Made by a program: the position numbers and the translations under genes. A stretch of DNA of 48,708 nucleotides from JAZLIL01 sp045617405 (lineage in GTDB: Bacteria; Bacillota; Clostridia; Lachnospirales; Lachnospiraceae): positions 1 through 48,708 of the forward strand of contig JAZLIL010000070.1 in the NCBI GenBank assembly GCA_045617405.1, given 5' to 3'. The notes under the pieces were generated by a model. That model did no database searches. It was not told the origin of the DNA and was given only the letters and a program-made list of their open reading frames with translations. This document shows positions 25,577 to 33,465 of the stretch, one piece after another (positions within the stretch are counted from its first letter, which is position 1; every line of letters starts with the position of its first letter).

Positions 25577-26578
25577 ATGAGATACGTTGACATAAACGAG
25601 ATTAGAACAGGTGATATCCTTGGTGAAAACATCAGGGATAATCGCGGTATCGTTTTGCTCGTAAAGGGCAAAAAGCTCAATGTCAGCAACATCATAAGCC
25701 TAAGGAACCGCGGGTTCAGCAGAATCGTCATTGAAGACAGGATATCCGACGGCATCGAGATCGGATACCTCTCTTCCGAACAGAGCAAGGCAACCATCAT
25801 CGAAGGGCTTAAGAAGCTCGACATTGAAAAAATCCAGCGTGAAGCAAAACTTGTTACAAAAGAGCTGATTGCGAACAACGTAAGCCTGGCCGACATGGAG
25901 TGCATCAAGACCTACGATGAGTACACCTATCAGCACAGCTACAGCGTCGGCATGATCTGTGCCGTCATGGGACTTGCTGCGGGATTCGTTCCGGACGAAA
26001 TAGAAAATGTTACAATCGCGGGTCTTCTTCACGATCTTGGCAAGACCCGGCTTCCCCTTGAAATTATCAATGCCCCGAGAAGACTGACCTTTGACGAGTT
26101 TGAAGAGGTGAAAAAGCACCCGAGAAACGCCTATGATATTCTTGTCAACAGCTCTGCCATTCCAAGTACCATCCGCGTCTCTATCCTTCAGCATCACGAG
26201 AACGAGGACGGATCCGGCTACCCGGCGGGAATCAAAGGCGACAAGCTCTACAAGTTTGCAAAGATTATCCACATAGCGGATGTTTTCGATGCACTGACTT
26301 CAATCCGCCCGTACAGAAAGCCCATGACACGTCACGAGGCTATCTCTTACATCAAGAACAACAATAACACCATGTTCTCAAAACTGTTCACAACAGTTTT
26401 TGAGCGCTGCGTTCCACCCTATACGACAGGATCGACTGTCGCGCTCGGAAACGGACTGAAGGTCATCATCGTAAGAAATGACCCCAAAGACATCAACAAC
26501 CCTTTCTGCCGAAGAATAGACACCCTTGAAGAAGCTACTCTTCGTGATTTCTGCAACATGGATACGACGGAGGTATAA
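25577..26578 (+). CDS. HD-GYP domain phosphodiesterase
   Basis: A 333-residue probable c-di-GMP phosphodiesterase. An N-terminal region of about 110 residues of the DUF3391-like type (DINEIRTGDILGENI) precedes the HD-GYP domain. Metal and catalytic motifs are present: HD at 152-153 (LLHDLGKTRLP), HHENEDGSGYP with HHE at 206-208 and GYP at 214-216, and IIHIADVFDALTS. I chose the ATG at 25577 because GGAGG precedes it and MRYVDINEI is the usual family start. Its stop codon touches the ATG of the hybrid kinase, so the two form an operon. Confidence 0.92.
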   Translation: MRYVDINEIRTGDILGENIRDNRGIVLLVKGKKLNVSNIISLRNRGFSRIVIEDRISDGIEIGYLSSEQSKATIIEGLKKLDIEKIQREAKLVTKELIANNVSLADMECIKTYDEYTYQHSYSVGMICAVMGLAAGFVPDEIENVTIAGLLHDLGKTRLPLEIINAPRRLTFDEFEEVKKHPRNAYDILVNSSAIPSTIRVSILQHHENEDGSGYPAGIKGDKLYKFAKIIHIADVFDALTSIRPYRKPMTRHEAISYIKNNNNTMFSKLFTTVFERCVPPYTTGSTVALGNGLKVIIVRNDPKDINNPFCRRIDTLEEATLRDFCNMDTTEV

Positions 26579-29176
26579 ATGAACCGCAGCAAGAGTTTCA
26601 AGCCTCATCATGACATCCCCATCTTGACGGTATTTCTTATCGTCTTTGCTCTTGCACTGTTTGTAATTACGACATCCTCCGGCTATTCCGAGCTTCAGCA
26701 AAGCTGTGTCGAACGCCTCTCCGATTCAACGAAAAACACCGCAAAGCACATCAACTACATTTTTAACGAGAACTATAAACATCTCTCATGCCTTGCAGGA
26801 CTTGTCTCAGAGCTTGAAAGCAAGGATCCCGAAAGTATAATGGCTCTTCTCGGAGGATTCAACGATTACTCCGGAATCAACCGTTTCCGTGTTGTCCTTC
26901 CCGACGGATCGATCGTTACTCAGGACGGCATTCTTAAGGATCCGATCGATTTTGTCGAGGCCTCAACCGGAGGTCCTCATTTCTCACCGGTTACCACAAG
27001 CGTACAGTACGGTGACAGCATCATTCGCCAGTACATTCCCGTTTTCGACGGCGATAAGCCTGTAGCCGTTGTCTACATCGTCTATCCCATCACCGATCTT
27101 TCGCGCGAGCTTGCCTCCCCGGCATATCAAGGACGTCTCTTCATTTCGATCATCGACAGGCGAACAGGTGAAAACCTTGTCGATACTCATTCCGTAAAAT
27201 ACTTTAACAACCTGAACGACTACGCCGATCTCTACACAAATGACGGTCTGCCGACAAACAATCTGATAGCAGACATCAAAAACGGTGTCTCGGGCTATGC
27301 CGAGATTAACTCTCTCACAACAGGTGAAGCAAATTACGTTTCGTTTGTACCGTCAAGCTTTTCCGAGTTTGAAGTAATGACGATTATTTCAACCGACATT
27401 GCTCTTGCAGATGCAATAAGCTACAAAACGCTTGCCAACTGGTTTACAATACTTGCCGTTCTTGTATTTCTGTTCTACGGTGCCTACATCATGTTCAGAA
27501 GCAATCACGAAATCTCGGCGGCAGTTTCCAAAGAAAGCGTCAGACTTGAGCGTGAATCGAAGCGCCGCCTCGAGGAGCAGTACGCTTTCCTCGACGGTCT
27601 CAGCAGAGAATATCACACTATCTGGCTTGTCCTTGCACACGATCACTCTCTGAAGCTTTTCAGATCGGCCTTCGAGCACTCCTCCTGCCCGTCGGCTGTC
27701 CAGATGGCTCTCGATTATGCAAATTACGACGTTGTTATGAAAAAGTACATTGAGAACTATGTTCTTGATGACGACAGGAAACGGCTTCGCGCAGTTACAA
27801 GATTTGATTATCTTAAGAGTGAAGTGCCCGAATCCGGTCTCTACTCACTGACCTACAAGAGCAGAAATGATGAGGGCTTCGTTTCCTACCAGCAGATGTG
27901 TTTTGCGAAGGCGGAAGGCACCAACGGTGATATCAACTATATCGTGGCATTCCGTGATGTCGACGAGGCAATGCATGCGGAGATCAAAAAGCAGCAGCTC
28001 CTTGAGGATGCTTTGAAATCGGCGGAATCGGCAAACAAATCCAAAAACACTTTCCTGTTCAACATGAGCCACGACATACGCACACCCATGAATGCAATTT
28101 CCGGTTACACCTCCATGGCCAGGAAATATCTCTCAAACCCCGAAAAGGCAGAGGATTGTCTGAATAAGATTGATATCGCGGGACAGCACCTTCTCAGGCT
28201 GATTAATGACATACTTGATATGTCAAGAATCGAAACCGGCCATGTCCAGATCAATCTTGCACCTGTCGATATCCTTGATCACATTAACTCCGTTCTGACA
28301 ATCTGCACAACTTCCGCCTCAGAACGCGGCATATCGATTAAAGCAGACTATTCCAACGTTACCGCAAGTAAGGTCTATGCCGACGAACTTCGTATAGATC
28401 AAATCATGATGAACATCTTAAGCAATGCCATCAAATACTCAAACCCCGGCGGAACCGTCAACGTTACTGTTCTTCAGCTCGATAATCTCGCTCACGACGG
28501 CTATGTCAAATTAGCGCTTATCGTTGAAGACAACGGTGTCGGAATGAGTCCCGATTTCCTTGAGCACATTTTCGACCCGTTCTCGAGAGAAAAAAGTGCA
28601 ACCATCAGCGGCGTAGAGGGCACCGGTCTCGGAATGTCCATTGTTAAAAAGTGGGTTGACCTTCTCGACGGAAGCATCGAAATAAAATCGGAAAAAGGCA
28701 AAGGTACAACCGTATCCGTCTGTCTGCCGCTAAAGCTTCTAGACACCGGCGCACCTTCCGATTCTTCAAAAATGACCTTCACAAAAGATTTTACCGGACA
28801 TCGGATACTCCTTGTTGAAGACAACGAAATGAACCGCGAGATTGCATGTGACGTTCTCTCCGGATTCGGTCTGACGGTCGATACGGCAGAGGACGGTGAT
28901 GTCGCTGTTGAAATGGTTTCATCTTCGGAACCGGGCACCTACGAGCTCATTCTTATGGACATTCAGATGCCGAAAATGAACGGCTACGATGCAACTGCGG
29001 CAATCCGTGAACTTTCCGAAAAACGGCATTCTTCAATACCGATTGTCGCAATGACGGCAAACGCCTTCGAAGATGACAAAAAGAAATCCTTTGAAAGCGG
29101 CATGAATGCGCACCTCACAAAACCGATCAACAATAAGGAGCTTCACGATACTTTATCACGTTTCCTTAATCACTGA
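26579..29176 (+). CDS. Hybrid sensor histidine kinase with extracellular sensor and REC domain
   Basis: An 865-residue membrane kinase. Membrane segments at about 14-34 and 286-307 enclose an extracellular sensor of about 250 residues resembling a Cache fold. A PAS-like cytoplasmic part (about 335-465) leads to HisKA with phospho-acceptor His498 in FNMSHDIRTPMN, an ATPase domain (NILSNAIKY, VEDNGVGM, GTGLGMSIVKK), and a REC domain with Asp794 in LILMDIQMPKMNGYDA. There is no HPt domain, so phosphate transfer beyond REC needs another protein. It starts right after the HD-GYP stop, which suggests sensing linked to c-di-GMP breakdown. Confidence 0.92.
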   Translation: MNRSKSFKPHHDIPILTVFLIVFALALFVITTSSGYSELQQSCVERLSDSTKNTAKHINYIFNENYKHLSCLAGLVSELESKDPESIMALLGGFNDYSGINRFRVVLPDGSIVTQDGILKDPIDFVEASTGGPHFSPVTTSVQYGDSIIRQYIPVFDGDKPVAVVYIVYPITDLSRELASPAYQGRLFISIIDRRTGENLVDTHSVKYFNNLNDYADLYTNDGLPTNNLIADIKNGVSGYAEINSLTTGEANYVSFVPSSFSEFEVMTIISTDIALADAISYKTLANWFTILAVLVFLFYGAYIMFRSNHEISAAVSKESVRLERESKRRLEEQYAFLDGLSREYHTIWLVLAHDHSLKLFRSAFEHSSCPSAVQMALDYANYDVVMKKYIENYVLDDDRKRLRAVTRFDYLKSEVPESGLYSLTYKSRNDEGFVSYQQMCFAKAEGTNGDINYIVAFRDVDEAMHAEIKKQQLLEDALKSAESANKSKNTFLFNMSHDIRTPMNAISGYTSMARKYLSNPEKAEDCLNKIDIAGQHLLRLINDILDMSRIETGHVQINLAPVDILDHINSVLTICTTSASERGISIKADYSNVTASKVYADELRIDQIMMNILSNAIKYSNPGGTVNVTVLQLDNLAHDGYVKLALIVEDNGVGMSPDFLEHIFDPFSREKSATISGVEGTGLGMSIVKKWVDLLDGSIEIKSEKGKGTTVSVCLPLKLLDTGAPSDSSKMTFTKDFTGHRILLVEDNEMNREIACDVLSGFGLTVDTAEDGDVAVEMVSSSEPGTYELILMDIQMPKMNGYDATAAIRELSEKRHSSIPIVAMTANAFEDDKKKSFESGMNAHLTKPINNKELHDTLSRFLNH

Positions 29177-29189
29177 AAAATGACAGATA

Positions 29190-29320
29190 TGTCAATGTTA
29201 TTCGCAATCCGCTTCGCTGCCTGCTCATATAAATGTGACACATTGCGCCTTACGGGGTACGCAGCCTGACCCCGCACCTCATATAAGAAAACCCACCGCC
29301 TGAAGGCAGTGGGTTTTCTT
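29190..29320 (+). repeat. Dispersed intergenic repeat, copy C with terminator tail
   Basis: The conserved head TGTCAATGTTATTCGCAATC through ATATAAATGTGACAC is followed by a GGGGTACG/ACCCCGC hairpin-like stretch and then a terminator. It begins 13 bp after the hybrid kinase stop. It is the left flank of the radical SAM cassette. Confidence 0.85.
29285..29320. terminator. Bidirectional terminator inside repeat copy C
   Basis: AAGAAAACCCAC-GCCT pairs with AGGC-GTGGGTTTTCTT, so both strands end in a U-rich tail. It can stop the hybrid kinase operon from the left and the radical SAM operon from the right. Confidence 0.88.
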
Positions 29321-29404
29321 ATACAATATTAATACTTTGCACATCCGTTGCATAGGACCTTTAAAATCCATTCATGCGGCGACATGTTTTGCAAGCCTTG
29401 AATA

Positions 29405-30964
29405 TCAACAGTCCAAAAAGCACTGGGAGGGGCAGGGAGTGTACAAGGTGCAGTCTGAGAAACCACCGACAACGTCATTCAGCTGTTCATCAGAGAGTTG
29501 AGACGGGTTTGTCAGCTTGACAAGAACCTCCTTCATACATCCGCAGTGCATGGCTCTTGTCATGCCGTTCATTCTCTCTTCGGTTCGTTCCTCCCATCCA
29601 CCGTTCCAGAAAGCACATGCTGCCGGGTCCGGCGAAGTCAGCGCAGTTTCGATTGATGTTTTTCCATGTAGCATTCCGTTCAGAGTACTCATAGCAAGAC
29701 AGCCTCCACCACACTGTGCCAGGTGCACGCAATGCCCGCAGTCTTTGCAGATCTGTCCGCGCTGTGCTACCGTCATTTCAACTACGTCGTACCATTTTGC
29801 ACTGCGCAGAACTGCCTTCAAACCATTGTCGAACACACATTCTCGTCTGTCGCCGACAGTTTCCAGTTCTCCCGAAAGTTGCATGCAAGGGTAGACGATT
29901 CCTTCAGCGGAAACTGCTATACTGTGACCGATCATACCGCACATACGACAATCGGCAGATAAAGCTCCTTTGGCATATCGGACCGGCTTAATTCGGTATT
30001 GCCTTTGTGAGGCATTCAAATACAGATAGCGCCACACGTCCACATTCATTTTCCTGGGCTTCATCATATATTCTATCATGGCATCCAGAATCAACTCGAA
30101 ATATTGATCCCAGTCCAGAGAACAACCCGGCGCGTTATGTACCCAGGCAGGAACTTCTGTAGTCCGGATCAGCCGGATCTGTTTTACTCCTATTCCGTCC
30201 AATAAATCCAATGAATCTGCCAAACAGCCCACATTGACTTTGTTGACATTCATCTGAACATGTGTCTTGAAGCCTTCGCTGACACTAAGTCTGATAGCAC
30301 TGAGAGCATCGATCTCAGCGCCTTTACAGCAACGCATCCAATCATGATAGCCAATTCCGTCGAAAGAGATCTTGAATTCCGGGAAACATCCAATCTCCTT
30401 CAATTCGGTCAATAGTTCTTTCGTCAGAAATCGGCCATTGGTGTTGATCTCATGTACCGCCATTCCGTGCCCGTATATTGCCCTGACAATATCCGTAAAC
30501 CGGGGGTGAATTAATGGTTCACCCCCGGTAAGCATGACGGACAGAAAACCGCATTCAGCAGCTTCATCTATCAGCCTGAGCGCTTGATCATAAGGCATAT
30601 CATTCCGGCCATACCGGGTGTCAGAAGCGTTGAAGCAATGAAGGCAGCGATAATTGCAACGGCCCGTCAGTTCCCAGTTCAGTATCGGGCGGAAGTCATT
30701 GTCGCAAATCTTCAGAAACTGCCAAGGCTCCGGTTTTTTCGATCCGGGATTGCATTCGCAGATGAGCCCTGCTTCGACACAGCACCGGGCAACAGCCAAG
30801 TCTTCCGGATCAGTAATCTCCGTAATCCCGTCACAAGAACAAAGAACTCTGAAGTATGCCTTCCCGACATTACGGGCCCTTTTCATTCCCTGCCTGTAAA
30901 CTCCGAAAAGTAAGTCGTTCCAGGATCTCAACGCGATCCCTCTATTTAAGACAAACGCTGCCAT
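29405..30964 (-). CDS. Radical SAM/SPASM RiPP maturase with a precursor-like C-terminal tail
   Basis: The 519 residues show an N-terminal part (about 1-75) resembling a PqqD-type RiPP recognition element, then the radical SAM core with the 4Fe-4S motif Cys103-x3-Cys107-x2-Cys110 (GRCNYRCLHCF) and GGEP (147-150). A SPASM region for auxiliary clusters follows (Cys339, 342, 360, 376, 406, 409, 412, 418, 422). The last 43 residues from Met477 look like a RiPP precursor: leader LVKLTNPSQLSDEQLNDVVG ending in Gly500-Gly501, then the core FSDCTLYTPCPSQCFLDC with Cys at 505, 511, 515 and 519. The GG leader implies export by a C39-peptidase ABC transporter, none of which is in the window. ATG 30964 has AAGGA upstream; the gene overlaps the kinase by 19 bp. 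Confidence 0.88.
   Translation of the reverse strand: MAAFVLNRGIALRSWNDLLFGVYRQGMKRARNVGKAYFRVLCSCDGITEITDPEDLAVARCCVEAGLICECNPGSKKPEPWQFLKICDNDFRPILNWELTGRCNYRCLHCFNASDTRYGRNDMPYDQALRLIDEAAECGFLSVMLTGGEPLIHPRFTDIVRAIYGHGMAVHEINTNGRFLTKELLTELKEIGCFPEFKISFDGIGYHDWMRCCKGAEIDALSAIRLSVSEGFKTHVQMNVNKVNVGCLADSLDLLDGIGVKQIRLIRTTEVPAWVHNAPGCSLDWDQYFELILDAMIEYMMKPRKMNVDVWRYLYLNASQRQYRIKPVRYAKGALSADCRMCGMIGHSIAVSAEGIVYPCMQLSGELETVGDRRECVFDNGLKAVLRSAKWYDVVEMTVAQRGQICKDCGHCVHLAQCGGGCLAMSTLNGMLHGKTSIETALTSPDPAACAFWNGGWEERTEERMNGMTRAMHCGCMKEVLVKLTNPSQLSDEQLNDVVGGFSDCTLYTPCPSQCFLDC
30500..30528. repeat. Perfect inverted repeat inside the radical SAM gene
   Basis: CCGGGGGTGAA and TTCACCCCCGG flank a 7-nt loop just after the codons for GGEP. 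Eleven GC-rich pairs would make a very stable intragenic hairpin. Confidence 0.7.
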
Positions 30965-31563
30965 AAGTATTCCTTCACCATACTGTTGAACTCTGCTTCA
31001 AAACGGGACATGGCAAACTCCCATGAATCCGGGTCAGTTGCTTTTCTGACAGTTTCGGCACAACTCCCATTGTGTCGGATCGTCCTCCCGTTTCTGTCCT
31101 TAAGAACGATGGAGATCCGGCTCCTATCCGTTTTTCGTTCCAGTAATTCCACAGCATCGGCCAACCTAAGGAGGGCTTTTCCGTAGAGTCTGATCGGCGG
31201 CACCATTGGCTTCTGTCCCGCAGCTATTCGCTTGTGTGCCCGATCAATAAGGGACTTCCATGACTCTATGGCATTGACCGTAATGATAATGACATCAATA
31301 CTGTAACCGTTTTCTATCAGTTTTGACTGATTTTCAAGGATGTAATCGACCGGAGGAATCGTACTGCAGAGGGCAAACGACTTTTCGTCATTCATATCAG
31401 CCGAAATTTTTGCAGATACAATCTCTTCTGTCTTTTTTCGATCGGCACAGTGATCGATAAAATCGTCAGGATCCAGAAAATCACAATCTCCGGCAGCAAC
31501 AGAAATACCATAGGTCGTTTTTCCGGCTCCGGGCTGTCCACATATGAATACCGCTCTTTTCAT
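30946..31563 (-). CDS. P-loop kinase, zeta-toxin-like
   Basis: A 205-residue soluble protein beginning MKRAVFICGQPGAGKTTYG, with Walker A at 9-17, followed by DFLDPDDFIDHCADRKK where zeta-toxin kinases place substrate-binding residues. The middle (IESWKSLIDRAHKRIAAG) resembles their lid region. In this superfamily members phosphorylate UDP-GlcNAc or other small molecules, so the substrate is uncertain. It is the first gene of the radical SAM operon and overlaps it. It could modify the peptide, act as a toxin or be unrelated. AGGAG precedes the ATG. No antitoxin is seen. Confidence 0.7.
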   Translation of the reverse strand: MKRAVFICGQPGAGKTTYGISVAAGDCDFLDPDDFIDHCADRKKTEEIVSAKISADMNDEKSFALCSTIPPVDYILENQSKLIENGYSIDVIIITVNAIESWKSLIDRAHKRIAAGQKPMVPPIRLYGKALLRLADAVELLERKTDRSRISIVLKDRNGRTIRHNGSCAETVRKATDPDSWEFAMSRFEAEFNSMVKEYLWQRLS

Positions 31564-31631
31564 CAGATTTCTCCTGTGCTGTCATCGTCATCCAACAGAT
31601 TCATAAGGATAGTGTTTTAGAGGTCTATACT

Positions 31632-31659
31632 ATTATAACACGCAAATATGTTTTGTAAA
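31632..31659 (-). promoter_or_regulatory. Promoter of the kinase/radical SAM operon
   Basis: Minus-strand TTTACA (31659-31654) and TATAAT (31637-31632) are 16 bp apart, about 70 bp before the kinase ATG. The inner edge of repeat copy D (31669) lies 10 bp upstream. Confidence 0.65.
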
Positions 31660-31668
31660 AGTATGCTT

Positions 31669-31812
31669 TGTCAATGCTATTCGCAATCCGCTTCGCTGCT
31701 TGCTCATATAAAAGTGGCACTTCGTACCTTGCGAGGTACGGGGCTTGAAACCCCGCACCTCGTACAAGAGCACCCGCTGCCTTAAGGCGGCGGGTTTTCT
31801 TGTACTTTTATA
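31669..31812 (+). repeat. Dispersed intergenic repeat, copy D, the longest
   Basis: About 144 bp. The conserved head runs to GTGGCAC at 31720, followed by GTACCT-TGCG-AGGTAC, GGGG-CTTGAAA-CCCC and a terminator hairpin, all enclosed by GTACAAGA/TCTTGTAC and TATAAAAGT/ACTTTTATA. It fills most of the gap between the kinase gene and hpf. Confidence 0.88.
31773..31798. terminator. Terminator hairpin in repeat copy D, downstream of hpf
   Basis: CCCGC-T-GCCT-TA-AGGC-G-GCGGG followed by TTTTCTTG on the plus strand; on the minus strand, where hpf ends 24 bp away, the U tail is poor. Confidence 0.6.
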
Positions 31813-31821
31813 AATTCTTAA

Positions 31822-32349
31822 TCAGAATTCCGGTTCGATAAGACCGTAGGTGCTGCCCTTTCTCTTGTAGACAACATTGACCTTGTTGGTCTCCGAATTC
31901 ATAAACATGAAGAAGCTGTGTCCGAGAAGCTCCATCTGAATGCATGCCTCTTCGGGATCCATAGGCTTCATTGCGAAACGCTTTTCCCTGATAATCTTAA
32001 TCTCTTCATAGGGATCTGTCTCTGATGTCAGGAAGCTTTCGGAAAGACTGGCCGCCGACTGTTTTGAGTCGATGAGTTTCTTCTTATACTTCTTAATCTG
32101 ACGTTCAATTATCTCGTCAACCATGTCGATTGAAGCATACATGTCGGTACTTTCCTGTTCTGCTCTAATAATCGAACCCTTAATGGGTATTGTGACTTCG
32201 ATCTTCTGTCGGTCTTTTTCCACACTGAATGTGACAATGACCTCTGTATCAGGAGTGAAAAATTTCTCAAGACGACCGATCTTTTCCTCTACCATTCGCC
32301 TGAGACCGGGTGTAACATCGATGTTTCTTCCGCTGATTGTAAAACGCAT
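31822..32349 (-). CDS. hpf: Ribosome hibernation promoting factor, long form
   Basis: A 175-residue protein that dimerises idle 70S ribosomes into 100S particles. The N-terminal HPF domain (about 1-100) begins MRFTISGRNIDVTPGLRRM and holds basic helices. A linker leads to the C-terminal dimerisation domain (about 118-175) with the characteristic FAMKPMDPEEACIQMELLGHSFFMF and YGLIEP. I prefer the ATG at 32349, 9 nt from AAGGAG; another ATG two codons earlier is too close to that site. The leader contains two stable hairpins. Confidence 0.92.
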   Translation of the reverse strand: MRFTISGRNIDVTPGLRRMVEEKIGRLEKFFTPDTEVIVTFSVEKDRQKIEVTIPIKGSIIRAEQESTDMYASIDMVDEIIERQIKKYKKKLIDSKQSAASLSESFLTSETDPYEEIKIIREKRFAMKPMDPEEACIQMELLGHSFFMFMNSETNKVNVVYKRKGSTYGLIEPEF

Positions 32350-32383
32350 ATACATCAACTCCTTTCGAATATATCGGAACTCG

Positions 32384-32432
32384 CTAAAGCGAGTGTCTTA
32401 ATGGAAAGAATTCTTTCCCTCAGACACTTGTA
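32384..32432 (-). promoter_or_regulatory. Hairpins in the hpf 5' leader
   Basis: CTCGC-TTTA-GCGAG (32384-32397 region) lies next to a longer hairpin, AGTGTCT-taat-GGAAAGAATTCTTTCC-ctc-AGACACT (about 32393-32429), which shares its GAG edge. No U run follows either one, so they are not terminators. They may stabilise the mRNA or control translation. Confidence 0.5.
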
Positions 32433-32508
32433 TTGTAACACAATTTGTTGGAGAATGCACTATTTATATACAATTTGTAACTCATTTTTTCTGTTTTATA
32501 AAATCTCT

Positions 32509-32537
32509 TTGCTATTTTCACAATTGGCGTATATAAT
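32509..32537 (+). promoter_or_regulatory. Promoter of the TetR-type gene
   Basis: TTGCTA (32509-32514) and TATAAT (32532-32537) are 17 bp apart, about 40 bp before the ATG at 32576. Confidence 0.7.
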
Positions 32538-32575
32538 CATAAATGCGTTCAGTTTTTGATATAAGGGGTGTCCAT

Positions 32576-33169
32576 ATGGCAGAGGAAGAGACAATGACAA
32601 AAAAGACATACAAGAAATCAGCTTTGACAAAAGAAAAAATATACGAGGCTGCCCTTTCCCAGATGAAGAAAAGCGGCTATCAGGCAGCAAAGATTGCTAC
32701 AATAGCAAAGGAGGCCGGAGTTTCGGTTGGAACCTTCTACCTTTACTTCAAGAGCAAAAGTGACATTCTTCAGACACTCTACAGCACGGCAGATGATTAC
32801 TTTCAGACAACGGTAGTCGAAGAGACAGCCGACAAGGATGCCATTGAAAGTCTCAGGATTTTTACTTTGAATTACGGAATGCTTAATACCGCAACAGGTC
32901 TTGATGTTCTTCGTGTGCTCTTCAACCCGGAAAACGAGTGGTTCGCAAGGATTCGTCCTATGCAGGATGTTCTGAACACCATCATTAAAAGAGGCCAGGA
33001 ATCGGGTCGGATTACAACCGAAAGAACCTGTGAAGACCTCGAACAGGGACTGTTCGACCTGCTCAGAGGCGTTTGCTATTCCTGGGTAATCCATAACGCC
33101 GACTTTGATCTTACGGACAGAATGCTTGAACGTCTTGACCTCTATCTGTACGGAATAATCAAGAGGTGA
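32576..33169 (+). CDS. TetR family transcriptional regulator
   Basis: A 197-residue regulator with a basic N-terminus, then the TetR DNA-binding part: ALTKEKIYEAALSQM, helix-turn-helix IAKEAGVSVGTFYLYFKSK and SDILQTLYS. The C-terminal ligand and dimer domain is family-specific and its ligand is unknown. I chose the ATG at 32576 after AAGGGG; an earlier in-frame ATG lies at about the transcription start. The next gene on the same strand is serC, 402 bp away; the gap carries operator-like dyads at the serC promoter, so serCA is one possible target. Confidence 0.88.
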   Translation: MAEEETMTKKTYKKSALTKEKIYEAALSQMKKSGYQAAKIATIAKEAGVSVGTFYLYFKSKSDILQTLYSTADDYFQTTVVEETADKDAIESLRIFTLNYGMLNTATGLDVLRVLFNPENEWFARIRPMQDVLNTIIKRGQESGRITTERTCEDLEQGLFDLLRGVCYSWVIHNADFDLTDRMLERLDLYLYGIIKR

Positions 33170-33196
33170 CAAAACAAAAGTTCGTCTTGACAGGCA

Positions 33197-33299
33197 TGTG
33201 GATAAGACTACAAAAGTGGTTGATTTTTGTGGAAAAAGTGGATAACTTCGTGTATAACTGGCAAATCCGCATGTTTTAAGGGCGTTTTACGGTGGATAA
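33197..33299. other. Cluster of DnaA-box-like nonamers
   Basis: TGTGGATAA at 33197-33205 is an exact reverse complement of TTATCCACA. AGTGGATAA (33237-33245) and GGTGGATAA (33291-33299) each differ at one position, TGTGGAAAA (33228-33236) at one, and CGTGTATAA (33249-33257) at two. All five have the same orientation. An AT-rich stretch (about 33419-33466) and the palindrome ACTAATATTAGT (33398-33409) follow. Confidence 0.6.
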
Positions 33300-33465
33300 C
33301 TTTGCCGCCACGCATAAAATCCTGCCGGCCGATACACTGTGTCGAATGTTTAAAAACTTCACTTTGTGCACATTTACCAATCGCAGGAAAGTCAATAACT
33401 AATATTAGTGAGTTCTGAAATTCTTTTTTGATTTACCACATCATAGCATTAAAAAAACAAAGTAA

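Noticed and set aside
31564..31606. 13-codon reading frame (MNLLDDDDSTGEI) ending at the kinase ATG
   Set aside because: It has no ribosome site and no repetitive regulatory codons; chance is the simplest explanation.
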